Of a stretch of 14,495 nt of DNA, positions 8,208 through 14,495 are shown piece after piece. The notes under the pieces were generated by a model. The model saw only the letters and a list, made by a program, of their open reading frames with translations, had not been told where the DNA came from and did no database searches. This DNA comes from DASUMP01 sp036277635. Its GTDB lineage: Bacteria > Actinomycetota > Acidimicrobiia > IMCC26256 > PALSA-610. Location: the NCBI GenBank assembly GCA_036277635.1, contig DASUMP010000011.1, positions 1 through 14,495 on the forward strand, read 5' to 3'. The translations under genes were made by a program, and so were the position numbers. Within the stretch, counting starts at the first letter, position 1, and every line of letters begins with the position of its first letter.

Positions 8208-9388
8208 CGCCGCGCGTGGCGGCTCGTCTGACGCGCGAGCACGTCGAGCGTCCGGTACGCCGTCGCTCCCCACGTGAAGCGCGCTGCGTGTTCGCGCGCC
8301 GCCGCTCCGAGGCGCTGGCGAACGGCATCGTCGGCGAGCACGCGCGCGAGCGCGCTCGCGAGCTGTTCGGGGTCGTCGACGAGGAGTCCGGTCCGCTCGT
8401 GCACGATCGCGTCGGCGTGACCCGCGATCCGCGTCGCGACCGCCGGCGTCCCGCAGGCGGCGGCTTCCGTGATCGTCATCCCCCAGCCCTCGTGCGCCGA
8501 CGCACTCGCCAGAACCCAGGCCCGCCGGTACACGTCGACGAGCTCGTCGTCGGTGAGACGGCCCGGGAGCGTGAGCCACTCCGAAGCGTCGTGGTCGCGG
8601 ATTCGGCGTTCCAGGGCCTCGCGTTCGTACCCGTCGCCCACGATCACCGCGCGCAACGTCGGCATCCGCTCCCGCACGGTCGCGAGCGCCTCGACGAGGA
8701 GATGGAACCGCTTGACCGGCACGAGACGACCCACGGCGACCACGAGCGGCGTCGCCGACCGCTCGCCGCCGGGCGCAAACCGCGGATCGACACCCGGAGG
8801 AACGACGGTGACGCGCGACGCGCGGAACCCCAGGTGTTCCACGAGCTCCCGCTTCGACGACTCCGACAGCGTGACGATCGGGGTGCGCCGGTAGAGCGGC
8901 GGTGCGACGCGCGCCTCCACGAACGCGCCACCTCGTGCGAGGCGGGGCGGCAACGTCATGTGCCACATGCTCGAGTGCCAGTGGTGCAGCCACGCGGCGC
9001 GCGGGCCGCGTGCCCACACGGGCGAGAACCACGGCATGCCGTTCCAGATCTCGACGAGCGCATCGCGCTCGCCGTGCCATCCCATGAGCTCGCTCACGAC
9101 CGCGCGAGGGAACACGAGGTAGCGCCCCGCCTTGCGGATCACCCGGTAGCCGTCGCGCCACACCACCGACGGGTGGCCCGCCGCGTACGACGTGCGCATC
9201 GTGACCTCGATGCCCGCCTGACCCCACAGCCCCGCGACCGTCGACGCGTGCACCTCCGAACCGCCGGCCTCCGGATCGTCGAGGTCGCGCCAGGCCAGCA
9301 GGTTCACGCGCCGGATCGCCGAGCGCGCCGCGAGATCCCCCAGCTTGTCGACCACCTCGGACGGGGCCGGCTCGTGCGGTTCGCTCAC
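8204..9388 (-). CDS. GT4-family glycosyltransferase (GT-B fold)
   Basis: A 394-residue retaining glycosyltransferase of the GT4 group, predicted to use a nucleotide sugar on the cytoplasmic side of the membrane. Seen: the N-terminal motif DPEAGGSEVH (about residues 38-47), the middle segment VTVVPPGVDPRF, the donor-binding R221 and K226 in VGRLVPVKRF, and an E-x7-E motif (E300, E308) in HEGWGMTITEAAACGTPAVA, all standard for the family. Start choice: an in-frame GTG at 9397 exists, but a GAGG ribosome-binding site at 9402-9399 lies only one base from it and 10 bases from the GTG at 9388, so 9388 is preferred. It is the first gene of the long leftward run and its stop overlaps the start of the AftD-like gene, which suggests that both serve one glycan pathway. 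The sugar and acceptor cannot be read from the sequence. Confidence 0.92.
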   Translation of the reverse strand: MSEPHEPAPSEVVDKLGDLAARSAIRRVNLLAWRDLDDPEAGGSEVHASTVAGLWGQAGIEVTMRTSYAAGHPSVVWRDGYRVIRKAGRYLVFPRAVVSELMGWHGERDALVEIWNGMPWFSPVWARGPRAAWLHHWHSSMWHMTLPPRLARGGAFVEARVAPPLYRRTPIVTLSESSKRELVEHLGFRASRVTVVPPGVDPRFAPGGERSATPLVVAVGRLVPVKRFHLLVEALATVRERMPTLRAVIVGDGYEREALERRIRDHDASEWLTLPGRLTDDELVDVYRRAWVLASASAHEGWGMTITEAAACGTPAVATRIAGHADAIVHERTGLLVDDPEQLASALARVLADDAVRQRLGAAAREHAARFTWGATAYRTLDVLARQTSRHARR

Positions 9389-9489
9389 GCGCGGCACACC
9401 TCGGGTCGGCGGATGCCGGAGTCTAGGCAGGCCGCGGCGCGGCTCCCAGATACGCTCGGCGCTCCGGTCACGCCCGAGCGGAGCCCGAT
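9389..9489 (+). promoter_or_regulatory. Divergent control region between the GT4 and methyltransferase genes
   Basis: This 101-base gap separates two divergent units and must hold both promoters. Leftward, TAGACT (9425-9420) matches the actinobacterial TANNNT -10 pattern, about 32 bases before the GT4 start, with GAGG at 9402-9399 as ribosome-binding site. Rightward, TACGCT (9451-9456) is a possible -10, and GGAG at 9480-9483 sits 6 bases before the methyltransferase GTG. No convincing -35 boxes are visible. The promoter calls rest on short matches only; the ribosome-binding sites are clearer. Confidence 0.35.
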
Positions 9490-10314
9490 GTGAAGCTCAC
9501 CGGTGAACGTCCGCTCGAGGGCGTCACACCCGATTCGCTGCTCGCACTGCACGACGCGGGATACCGCGAGATCGCTGCCCGCCTCGGCGCGGGCACCGTC
9601 CTCGACGTCGGCTGCGGCGTCGGCCACGAGACCAACCGCCTCCGAGCCTCCGACCGGCTCGTCGTCGGCGTCGACTACCACGCGCCCACCGCAGTCCTCG
9701 CCGCGCGCGAGTTCGCGGCCCCCGGCGCCTGCGCGTTCGCGACGTGCGACGGTGCGCGCCTCGCGATCCGCGACCGCAGCGCCGACTACGTCTGCTCGTC
9801 GCACATCATCGAGCACTTCACCGATCCCGAGCGCCACGTCGCCGAGCTCGCGCGGGTCGTGCGTGCCGACGGGACCGCGTTCGTGATCACGCCGAACGCG
9901 CCCGCCGACTTCGAGAACCCGTTCCACGTGTACCTGTTCGAGGCTCCGCACCTCGCGTCGCTGCTCGCACTGTTCTTCCACGACGTCACCGTGCTCGGCC
10001 TCGAAGGCAGCGCCGCGTTGCACGCCGACTTCGCGACACGACGCGCGAGCGGTGAGCGCATCCTCCGCCTCGACCCGTTCGCGCTGCGGCATCGCCTCCC
10101 GCGACGCTGGTACGTGTGGGCCTACGAGCGCGCGCTCCCGGTCGTCTACCGGGTGCTGGGGCGCACGAGCGGCGTCGGTTCCGGTCTCGACGCGTCGCAC
10201 CTGACGATCAGCGACGAGATCACGCCGACCACGCCGGTGCTCTTCGCCGTCGCCCGTCGCCCCCGCGCACGCGTCGATGCCGAGAACCACCCCGACGCGA
10301 GGTCGGGTCGTTAG
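9490..10314 (+). CDS. Class I SAM-dependent methyltransferase
   Basis: A 274-residue methyltransferase with the Rossmann-like SAM-binding fold. Seen: motif I VLDVGCGVG (residues 37-45), the acidic end of strand 2 in VGVDYH (D62), a CDGARLAIRDRSADYV segment for motifs II-III, and SSHIIEHFTDPERHVAELARVVRADG (given here only as landmarks H105 to G128), which resembles the UbiE/Methyltransf_11 pattern. The last 100 residues are outside the core fold and may bind the acceptor. The GTG start has GGAG 6 bases upstream; an overlapping ATG at 9488 is out of frame. It precedes a polyprenol-phosphate sugar synthase by 10 bases, so a glycan, lipid or polyprenyl intermediate is a plausible acceptor, but this is inference from context. 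Confidence 0.88.
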   Translation: MKLTGERPLEGVTPDSLLALHDAGYREIAARLGAGTVLDVGCGVGHETNRLRASDRLVVGVDYHAPTAVLAAREFAAPGACAFATCDGARLAIRDRSADYVCSSHIIEHFTDPERHVAELARVVRADGTAFVITPNAPADFENPFHVYLFEAPHLASLLALFFHDVTVLGLEGSAALHADFATRRASGERILRLDPFALRHRLPRRWYVWAYERALPVVYRVLGRTSGVGSGLDASHLTISDEITPTTPVLFAVARRPRARVDAENHPDARSGR

Positions 10315-10324
10315 CCTGCGATCC

Positions 10325-11095
10325 GTGCGCCCGCTCGTCATCGTCCCGACCTACATCGAAGCCGAGAACCTGCCGGAGTTCCTGCCGCGCGTGCGCGACG
10401 CGGTCCCCGAGGCCGACGTGCTCGTCGTCGACGACAACAGCCCCGACGGCACCGCCGACGTCGCCGAACGCGTCGGCGCCCAGATCGGCGGGCGCGTCGA
10501 GGTGCTCCGGCGACCGGAGAAACGCGGTCTCGGCAGCGCGTACCGCGCCGGGTTCGCGATCGGCATCGAGCGTGGCTACGACACGCTCGTCCAGATCGAC
10601 GCCGACCTGTCGCACGACCCCGCGACGCTCCCCGCACTGTTCGCGGCGTCGGCTGCGGGCGCCGACCTCGTCATCGGGTCCCGTTACGTGCCCGGCGGCC
10701 AGATTCCCCACTGGCCCGCGTACCGGCGCGCCTTGTCGCGCTACGGCAACCTGTACGCGGGCCTCATGCTCCAGCACGGGGTGCGCGACTCCACGTCGGG
10801 GTTCCGCGTCTTCCGGGCCGACACGCTGCGAGGGATCGAGTACGACGACACGAAGGCGAACGGGTACCTGTTCCAGATCGAGCTCGCGTACCGCGTGTGG
10901 CTGTGGGGCGGACGTACGGTCGAGGTGCCGATCACGTTCACCGATCGGGTGCGCGGCCACTCGAAGATGTCGTGGCAGGTCGTCGCCGAGGAGATGGTGT
11001 CGGTGAGCTGGTGGGGTGTGCGCGACCGCGTGCGTCCGCACTGGCGGGGCGCCCGCCGGAAGCCGGGATACCGACTGCCGTCTCGTTCCGCCTGA
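10325..11095 (+). CDS. Polyprenol monophosphomannose synthase-like GT2 glycosyltransferase
   Basis: A 256-residue GT2 enzyme of the dolichol-phosphate mannosyltransferase (DPM1/Ppm1 catalytic domain) type, which transfers a sugar, usually mannose from GDP-mannose, to a polyprenyl phosphate at the inner face of the membrane. Seen: IVPTYIEAENL at the N-terminus, VVDDNSPDGTAD (D36, D37), the metal-binding D92-A-D94 in QIDADLSHDP, GSRYVPGG (118-125), DSTSGFR (155-161) and RGHSKM (210-215). The length equals that of single-domain DPM1 enzymes; there is no C-terminal membrane domain. Start: GTG at 10325, 10 bases after the methyltransferase stop, puts VRPLVIVPTY at the N-terminus as in relatives. 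An ATG at 10277 would add 16 residues and overlap the previous gene. Its product is the donor expected by GT-C enzymes such as the PIG-V-like protein nearby. Confidence 0.9.
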   Translation: MRPLVIVPTYIEAENLPEFLPRVRDAVPEADVLVVDDNSPDGTADVAERVGAQIGGRVEVLRRPEKRGLGSAYRAGFAIGIERGYDTLVQIDADLSHDPATLPALFAASAAGADLVIGSRYVPGGQIPHWPAYRRALSRYGNLYAGLMLQHGVRDSTSGFRVFRADTLRGIEYDDTKANGYLFQIELAYRVWLWGGRTVEVPITFTDRVRGHSKMSWQVVAEEMVSVSWWGVRDRVRPHWRGARRKPGYRLPSRSA

Positions 11096-11116
11096 CCCGC
11101 GCTCGCGCCGGTCAGG
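11091..11116. terminator. Hairpin shared by two convergent genes, candidate bidirectional terminator
   Basis: CCTGACC (11091-11097) and GGTCAGG (11110-11116) are perfect inverted copies. Inside them GCG and CGC pair around a CTCG tetraloop after a single C/C mismatch, giving a 7+3 bp stem. The stop codons of the two facing genes (TGA at 11093-11095, TCA at 11112-11114) lie at mirror positions in the two arms. Only 16 bases separate the genes. No U-tract follows on either strand, as is usual in high-GC actinobacteria, so the terminator role is inferred from position and symmetry. Confidence 0.6.
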
Positions 11117-12680
11117 AACGCCGGGCGCGCTCGGCCGCCGCGGCTTCGATCGCCGTGCGCGGCAGCACCGGCGCGTCGCGACCCGTCGTGTTCCCACCGT
11201 CTCGACGGTCGACGGACTCTTCGTGGTACTCGGCCTCGACGTTCACCGACCACACGTCGTGGTCGGCACCGAGGATGTTCTCGACTGCGAGCATCGCAGT
11301 GAGCATCGAGTGGTCTTGGTTGTTGTACTTGTGCATCCCGTTGCGCCCGACCGGGTGCACGTTCGGCGTGTTGGTGGCGATCCATGACCGCAGCGCGTCG
11401 ACGTTGTCCTGGTACTCGTCGTCGTAGACGGGATAGGCCTTCGGCATCCGCACGACGTAACCGGCTTCGACCTTGTCGGCGGCGACGAGCCCGAGACGCG
11501 CGAGCTCACGAGTGCCGAGCGCGACGAGCTCGTCGTCGGGCATCGTCCAGGTGCCGTCGCCCTCGTTCACGAAGTACTCGAGGCCGAGGCAGGTGCGGCC
11601 CTCCTTCACCAGGTACGGCGACCACGAACCGAAGTTCTGGATGCGGCCGACCTGCACGCCCGGATCGTGGATGTAGATCCAGTTGTCGGGGAACGAGAAC
11701 TCGGCAGGGACCACGAGCGCCACGGTGAGGAAGTCGCGATACGTGAGGCGCTTCGCCGCGGTCGACGTGTTCTCGTCGACGCCGGGCTCCATCGCGTGCA
11801 GCAGTGCCCCCATCGGCATCGTCGAGATCACGTGCGTGCACGGGTAGCGGTGACGCTGCCCGCTCGGATCGACCGCGACGACCTCGTACGCCCGACCGTC
11901 GGCGTGGTCGATCTGGACGACCGTGCGTTCGAACTCGAGCGTCGAACCGGCTGCGACCACGTGCTGCGCGGCCTTCTCCCACATCTGACCGGGGCCGTAC
12001 TTCGGGTAGTTGAACTCTTCGATCAGACTCGTGACCTGCTTGCCCTTGGTGGTGCGGCGGCGCAGCGACTTCGGCTTGAGCGCTTCGGCGACGGCGCGGA
12101 ACAGCGACAGGTTCTTGATGCGCTGCGCGCCCCAGTCGGCCGACAGCTCGGTCGCGGGGATTCCCCACACCTTCTCGGTGTAGGTCTTGAAGAACGTGCG
12201 GTACAACCGCCAGCCGAAACGAGCGGCGACGAACCCCTCGATGTGCGACTGGTCTTTCGGCGGGCGCACGCGCACCCACAGGTACGAAGCGACGCAGCGC
12301 ACCGCCTCGATCGGACCGAGGTTGCGCAGCGCGTTCATCGGCGACAGCGGGTAGTCGTACAGCTTGCCCTGGTAGAAGATCCGACTCATTCGCGGCCGCT
12401 GCAAGAACTCGTCGGCGCCGAGGATCTCGAACCACAGGTCGTCGACCGCGCGCACCTTGGTGAAGAAGCGGTGCCCGCCGATGTCGAAGCGCCAGCCGTC
12501 GCGCTCGACGGTGCGGCTGATGCCCCCGACGACGGTGTCGGATTCGAGCACGGTGGAGCGGACGCCGGCCTTCGCGAGCTGGTACGCCGCGGTCAGACCG
12601 GCGGGACCCGCCCCGATGATGACGACGACCGGCGCGACTCCGTGCGTCGGGTCGGGTTCCGTTGTCGGGACGTTGCTCAT
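11112..12680 (-). CDS. FAD-dependent oxidoreductase, UDP-galactopyranose mutase / amine-oxidase superfamily
   Basis: A 522-residue flavoprotein. Seen: the dinucleotide-binding motif VVVIIGAGPAGLTAAYQL (GAGPAG at 23-28), an acidic residue at the end of strand 2 (E46), the second glycine motif VGGISRT (52-57) and FDIGGHRFF (65-73), which is characteristic of the UGM-like/protoporphyrinogen-oxidase-like branch. The C-terminal part contains GRNGMHKYNNQDHSM, the usual final FAD contact region. True UDP-galactopyranose mutases are about 370-400 residues, so this longer protein is probably a relative with another substrate, perhaps a nucleotide sugar or isoprenoid, given its glycosylation neighbours. 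Start: ATG with GGAG 11 bases upstream; an earlier in-frame ATG at 12737 would add a non-conserved Gly/Ala/Ser/Arg stretch. It is transcribed alone, convergent with the GT2 gene. Confidence 0.87.
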   Translation of the reverse strand: MSNVPTTEPDPTHGVAPVVVIIGAGPAGLTAAYQLAKAGVRSTVLESDTVVGGISRTVERDGWRFDIGGHRFFTKVRAVDDLWFEILGADEFLQRPRMSRIFYQGKLYDYPLSPMNALRNLGPIEAVRCVASYLWVRVRPPKDQSHIEGFVAARFGWRLYRTFFKTYTEKVWGIPATELSADWGAQRIKNLSLFRAVAEALKPKSLRRRTTKGKQVTSLIEEFNYPKYGPGQMWEKAAQHVVAAGSTLEFERTVVQIDHADGRAYEVVAVDPSGQRHRYPCTHVISTMPMGALLHAMEPGVDENTSTAAKRLTYRDFLTVALVVPAEFSFPDNWIYIHDPGVQVGRIQNFGSWSPYLVKEGRTCLGLEYFVNEGDGTWTMPDDELVALGTRELARLGLVAADKVEAGYVVRMPKAYPVYDDEYQDNVDALRSWIATNTPNVHPVGRNGMHKYNNQDHSMLTAMLAVENILGADHDVWSVNVEAEYHEESVDRRDGGNTTGRDAPVLPRTAIEAAAAERARRS

Positions 12681-12819
12681 CGAGCTGTTCGCTCCATCGT
12701 GGCGGCGTGCGCTCCCGGTGTCCCACGGGGCCTGCACGACCCGACCGGATCACTGCCAACCGTCGGCAGGTGGAACCATCCAGTCTACGACAGGGCGGCG
12801 GCTCCGGTCCTCTCCGACC
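12681..12819 (-). promoter_or_regulatory. Leader and promoter region of the FAD oxidoreductase gene
   Basis: This 139-base gap separates the PIG-V-like gene from the downstream FAD gene on the same strand. A TAGACT hexamer (12787-12782) fits a TANNNT -10 box, the same hexamer as before the GT4 gene, about 100 bases before the ATG. Just after it lies an imperfect inverted repeat, CACTGCC (12751-12757) and GGCAGGTG (12765-12772), 7 bp with one bulge and a 7-base loop. The repeat could be an operator, a leader hairpin or the terminator of the upstream unit. No convincing -35 box was seen and no small gene is evident. Confidence 0.35.
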
Positions 12820-13956
12820 TCAGGGCACGTGGATGCCGAGGAAGGCGAGCAGGGAGAGCGCGACGATCCCGCCGCCCGAGACCGCGAGGGCGGCCCGCTC
12901 CGCGCTGGGCGTGCGCAGCACCGTCGCCGCCGCCAACACGAAGGGGAAGCACACGACGGCGTACCGCTCCAACGAATTCAGGGTGCTGGCCGTGAGCACG
13001 ACCGCGAGCGTCGCGACCGCATACGCGGTGTACGACGCCGGCCAGCTCCGCGCCAGCACCACGAGCAGTCCCAGCAGCCCGATCGCGCTGACGAAGTGCA
13101 CTGCCGTCATGATCTGGTCGGCGTCGCCGAACGCGCGCGCGGCGTCGGCGAGGCTCGACCACGGCGCGACCGTGTCGCCCCGCAGCTCGGGTTCGTCGTA
13201 CACGCGCAGGACGGTCCAGAAGTCGTGGGTCCGGTGGTCGACCCACGCGAGGTACGTGAACAGCCCGGCCGGCGGGCCGACGACGGCGGCCACGCGCGTG
13301 ATGCGCTCGCGCGGCAGGGCCGATCGCGCACCGCGCCACGCTTCGATGGCGGCGGGGACCACGAGGAGGATGCCGACCGGACGCGTGAGGGCGGCGAGGA
13401 GCCCGAGCGCTCCCGCCACCGTCCAACGCGACGTGCGCAGCGCGAGGAAGCAGCCGATCGACAGCGCGAGGAACATCGCCTCGGCGTAGCCGAACACGAG
13501 CACGAACGCCGGCGGGGCGAGCGTCACGAACCACACCGACCGGCGCGCGAGCGCCTCGTCGTCGTGTTCCCGCATGCACAGCGCGTGCAGCAGCACCCCG
13601 GCGAGCGCGGCGCAGACGCTCGCGATCACGACGAGCGCGACGCGGATGCTCACTCCCGGGATCGCGCCGATCGCACGCGCGAGCAGCGGGTAAAGCGGGA
13701 AGAACCGCAGCCCTTCCTCGCCCACCGCGTCGTAGCCGCCCCGCGCGATGTCCTCGTAGAACGTGCCGTCCCAGGAGAACAGGCCGTCGTCGAGCGTCGC
13801 CGGTCGGCCGTCGACTCCGAGCTCGTCACTCACATGGCGGGCGAGCACCAGTGTCGCCGGCACCAAGACGCGCACGAGGAGCCACGGGACCGCGCTCGCG
13901 CGCAGCGCGTCGGCGGGACGCCCGCGGGCACGGGTGCCGTACGACGAGAAGGTCAC
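12820..13956 (-). CDS. PIG-V-like GT-C mannosyltransferase, integral membrane protein
   Basis: A 378-residue polytopic membrane protein with about eight or more hydrophobic segments. Seen: the first extracytoplasmic loop DGLFSWDGTFYEDIARGGY with W62-D63 and the following GLRFFPLYPLLAR (FFPLYPLL at 85-92). These W-D-x-x-x-Y and FFPLYPLL signatures are typical of bacterial relatives of PIG-V, GT-C enzymes that use polyprenyl- or dolichyl-phosphate-mannose. Another signature-like element is the TRPVGILL segment after the fifth hydrophobic stretch. It would add a mannose outside the membrane, using the product of the GT2 enzyme encoded nearby. Start: GTG overlapping the stop of the upstream gene as GTGA, with GGAAGAG about 11 bases before it. 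The sugar and acceptor are inferred. Confidence 0.85.
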   Translation of the reverse strand: MTFSSYGTRARGRPADALRASAVPWLLVRVLVPATLVLARHVSDELGVDGRPATLDDGLFSWDGTFYEDIARGGYDAVGEEGLRFFPLYPLLARAIGAIPGVSIRVALVVIASVCAALAGVLLHALCMREHDDEALARRSVWFVTLAPPAFVLVFGYAEAMFLALSIGCFLALRTSRWTVAGALGLLAALTRPVGILLVVPAAIEAWRGARSALPRERITRVAAVVGPPAGLFTYLAWVDHRTHDFWTVLRVYDEPELRGDTVAPWSSLADAARAFGDADQIMTAVHFVSAIGLLGLLVVLARSWPASYTAYAVATLAVVLTASTLNSLERYAVVCFPFVLAAATVLRTPSAERAALAVSGGGIVALSLLAFLGIHVP

Positions 13957-14495
13957 GGCGCCGGGAACTCTTCCAGTCCCATGTTCTCCCGGCGCGCCAC
14001 ATCACCGGGTTCGACGCGACCGACGCGACCGCGCTGGGCGCCGATGCCGTCGGAGAGCAGCTCGCAGGTGCCCTCGTGGGTGCGGTACCCGACGGCGCGC
14101 ACGAGCCACACCGTGCGATCGCCGGCCCGTGCGAGCACGCGGGTCGCGACCGCGCGCGGGTCGGCCGCGTCGAGGCGCTCTTCGTAGTCGACCCAGTCGA
14201 CGAAACGCGGGTCGCCGAGGTTCGGGTAGGTCCCGAGGTCGAGATTCCGGGACGCGAGCCGCGCGACCGCCGGACCGAGCTGGTCGGGGCACAGCACCAC
14301 GAGGTCGCCCGGCGCGGCCTCGGCCTCGAGCACGTCGACGACGTCACCGGCCTGCGTGCGCTCCTCGGCGGCGCTGCGGACACCACCGACCAGCCCGAGG
14401 ACGACGACGAGCGCCATCGCGACGCTCGCGAGCCGCGGGCCCGGCAACACGGCGACGCCACGGGCCACGACGAGGACGAAGAACGGGAGCACCAC
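13953..14495 (-). CDS. C-terminal part of a membrane protein, possibly a GT-C (GT39-like) glycosyltransferase
   Basis: The last 180 residues of a gene whose start is beyond the right edge; the apparent GTG at the very edge need not be the true start. Seen: two hydrophobic segments near the beginning (PFFVLVVARGVAVLP and VAMALVVVLGLVGGV), then a soluble tail with an alpha/beta look (QAGDVVDVLEAEAAPGDLVVLCPDQLGP) and a short C-terminus ending in EEFPAP. Bacterial GT-C enzymes often end like this, with the last helices followed by a small extracytoplasmic domain bearing a 'GD-LVVL-P' strand, and the next gene is a PIG-V-like enzyme overlapping by GTGA. No catalytic motif is in view, so the function is a guess from layout and context. 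Confidence 0.6.
   Translation of the reverse strand: MVLPFFVLVVARGVAVLPGPRLASVAMALVVVLGLVGGVRSAAEERTQAGDVVDVLEAEAAPGDLVVLCPDQLGPAVARLASRNLDLGTYPNLGDPRFVDWVDYEERLDAADPRAVATRVLARAGDRTVWLVRAVGYRTHEGTCELLSDGIGAQRGRVGRVEPGDVARRENMGLEEFPAP

Noticed and set aside
9395..9397. GTG at 9397 as start of the GT4 gene
   Set aside because: The GAGG ribosome-binding site lies only one base from it; the GTG at 9388 has a usable spacing of 10 bases.
12457..14187. A plus-strand open frame of 576 codons
   Set aside because: It is antisense to the PIG-V-like and neighbouring genes, is very rich in Arg, Glu and His, and shows no domain.
1..14495. CRISPR arrays, tRNA or rRNA genes, insertion sequences, phage or conjugation genes
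   Set aside because: No regularly spaced repeats, no RNA gene signatures, no transposase or integrase motifs and no terminal inverted repeats were seen; coding density is near complete.

Overview
The window is very GC-rich (roughly 70 % by eye), gene-dense and uses frequent GTG starts, stop-start overlaps of the ATGA/GTGA type and almost no intergenic DNA. Together with an AftD-like (DUF3367-type) arabinofuranosyltransferase and a Ppm1/DPM1-type polyprenol-phosphate mannose synthase, this points to a high-GC actinobacterium. A deep branch such as Acidimicrobiia is my inference, not something the sequence proves.

Layout. (i) 1-9388, minus strand: one long compact transcription unit, read from right to left. 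It encodes a GT4 glycosyltransferase (8204-9388), a giant AftD-like membrane glycosyltransferase (3804-8207), an amidase-signature hydrolase (2419-3807), a TlpA/ResA-like redoxin read through an in-frame UGA (1373-2422), a class C beta-lactamase-fold serine hydrolase (371-1369) and the start of an ABC-F ATPase (1-327, cut by the window edge). Three consecutive junctions are 4-base stop/start overlaps. (ii) 9389-9489: a short divergent control region. (iii) 9490-11095, plus strand: a SAM-dependent methyltransferase and a polyprenol-phosphate mannose synthase-like GT2. (iv) 11112-12680, minus strand: an FAD-dependent oxidoreductase of the UDP-galactopyranose-mutase/amine-oxidase type, convergent with (iii) and sharing a hairpin that holds both stop codons. 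(v) 12820-14495, minus strand: a PIG-V-like GT-C mannosyltransferase, overlapped by GTGA with the 3' end of a membrane protein that runs off the window.

How it works together. Most genes fit assembly of a lipid-linked cell-envelope glycan. The GT2 enzyme would make polyprenyl-phosphate-sugar. The GT-C enzymes (AftD-like, PIG-V-like, perhaps the truncated protein) would spend such donors on the outer face of the membrane. The GT4 enzyme would work on the cytoplasmic side with nucleotide sugars. The FAD enzyme may act on a sugar or lipid in the same pathway.

The most notable item is the redoxin. Its reading frame is open from 2422 to 1373 except for one TGA at 2017-2015, which falls at the redox-active cysteine position of the thioredoxin fold (W-A-S-W-[UGA]-G-C-R). 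A 6-bp hairpin with a 5-base, G-containing loop begins 14 bases after the UGA, as expected for a bacterial SECIS element. I read the gene as a selenoprotein of 349 residues with a U-x-C active site. An ordinary gene caller would split it into two fragments.
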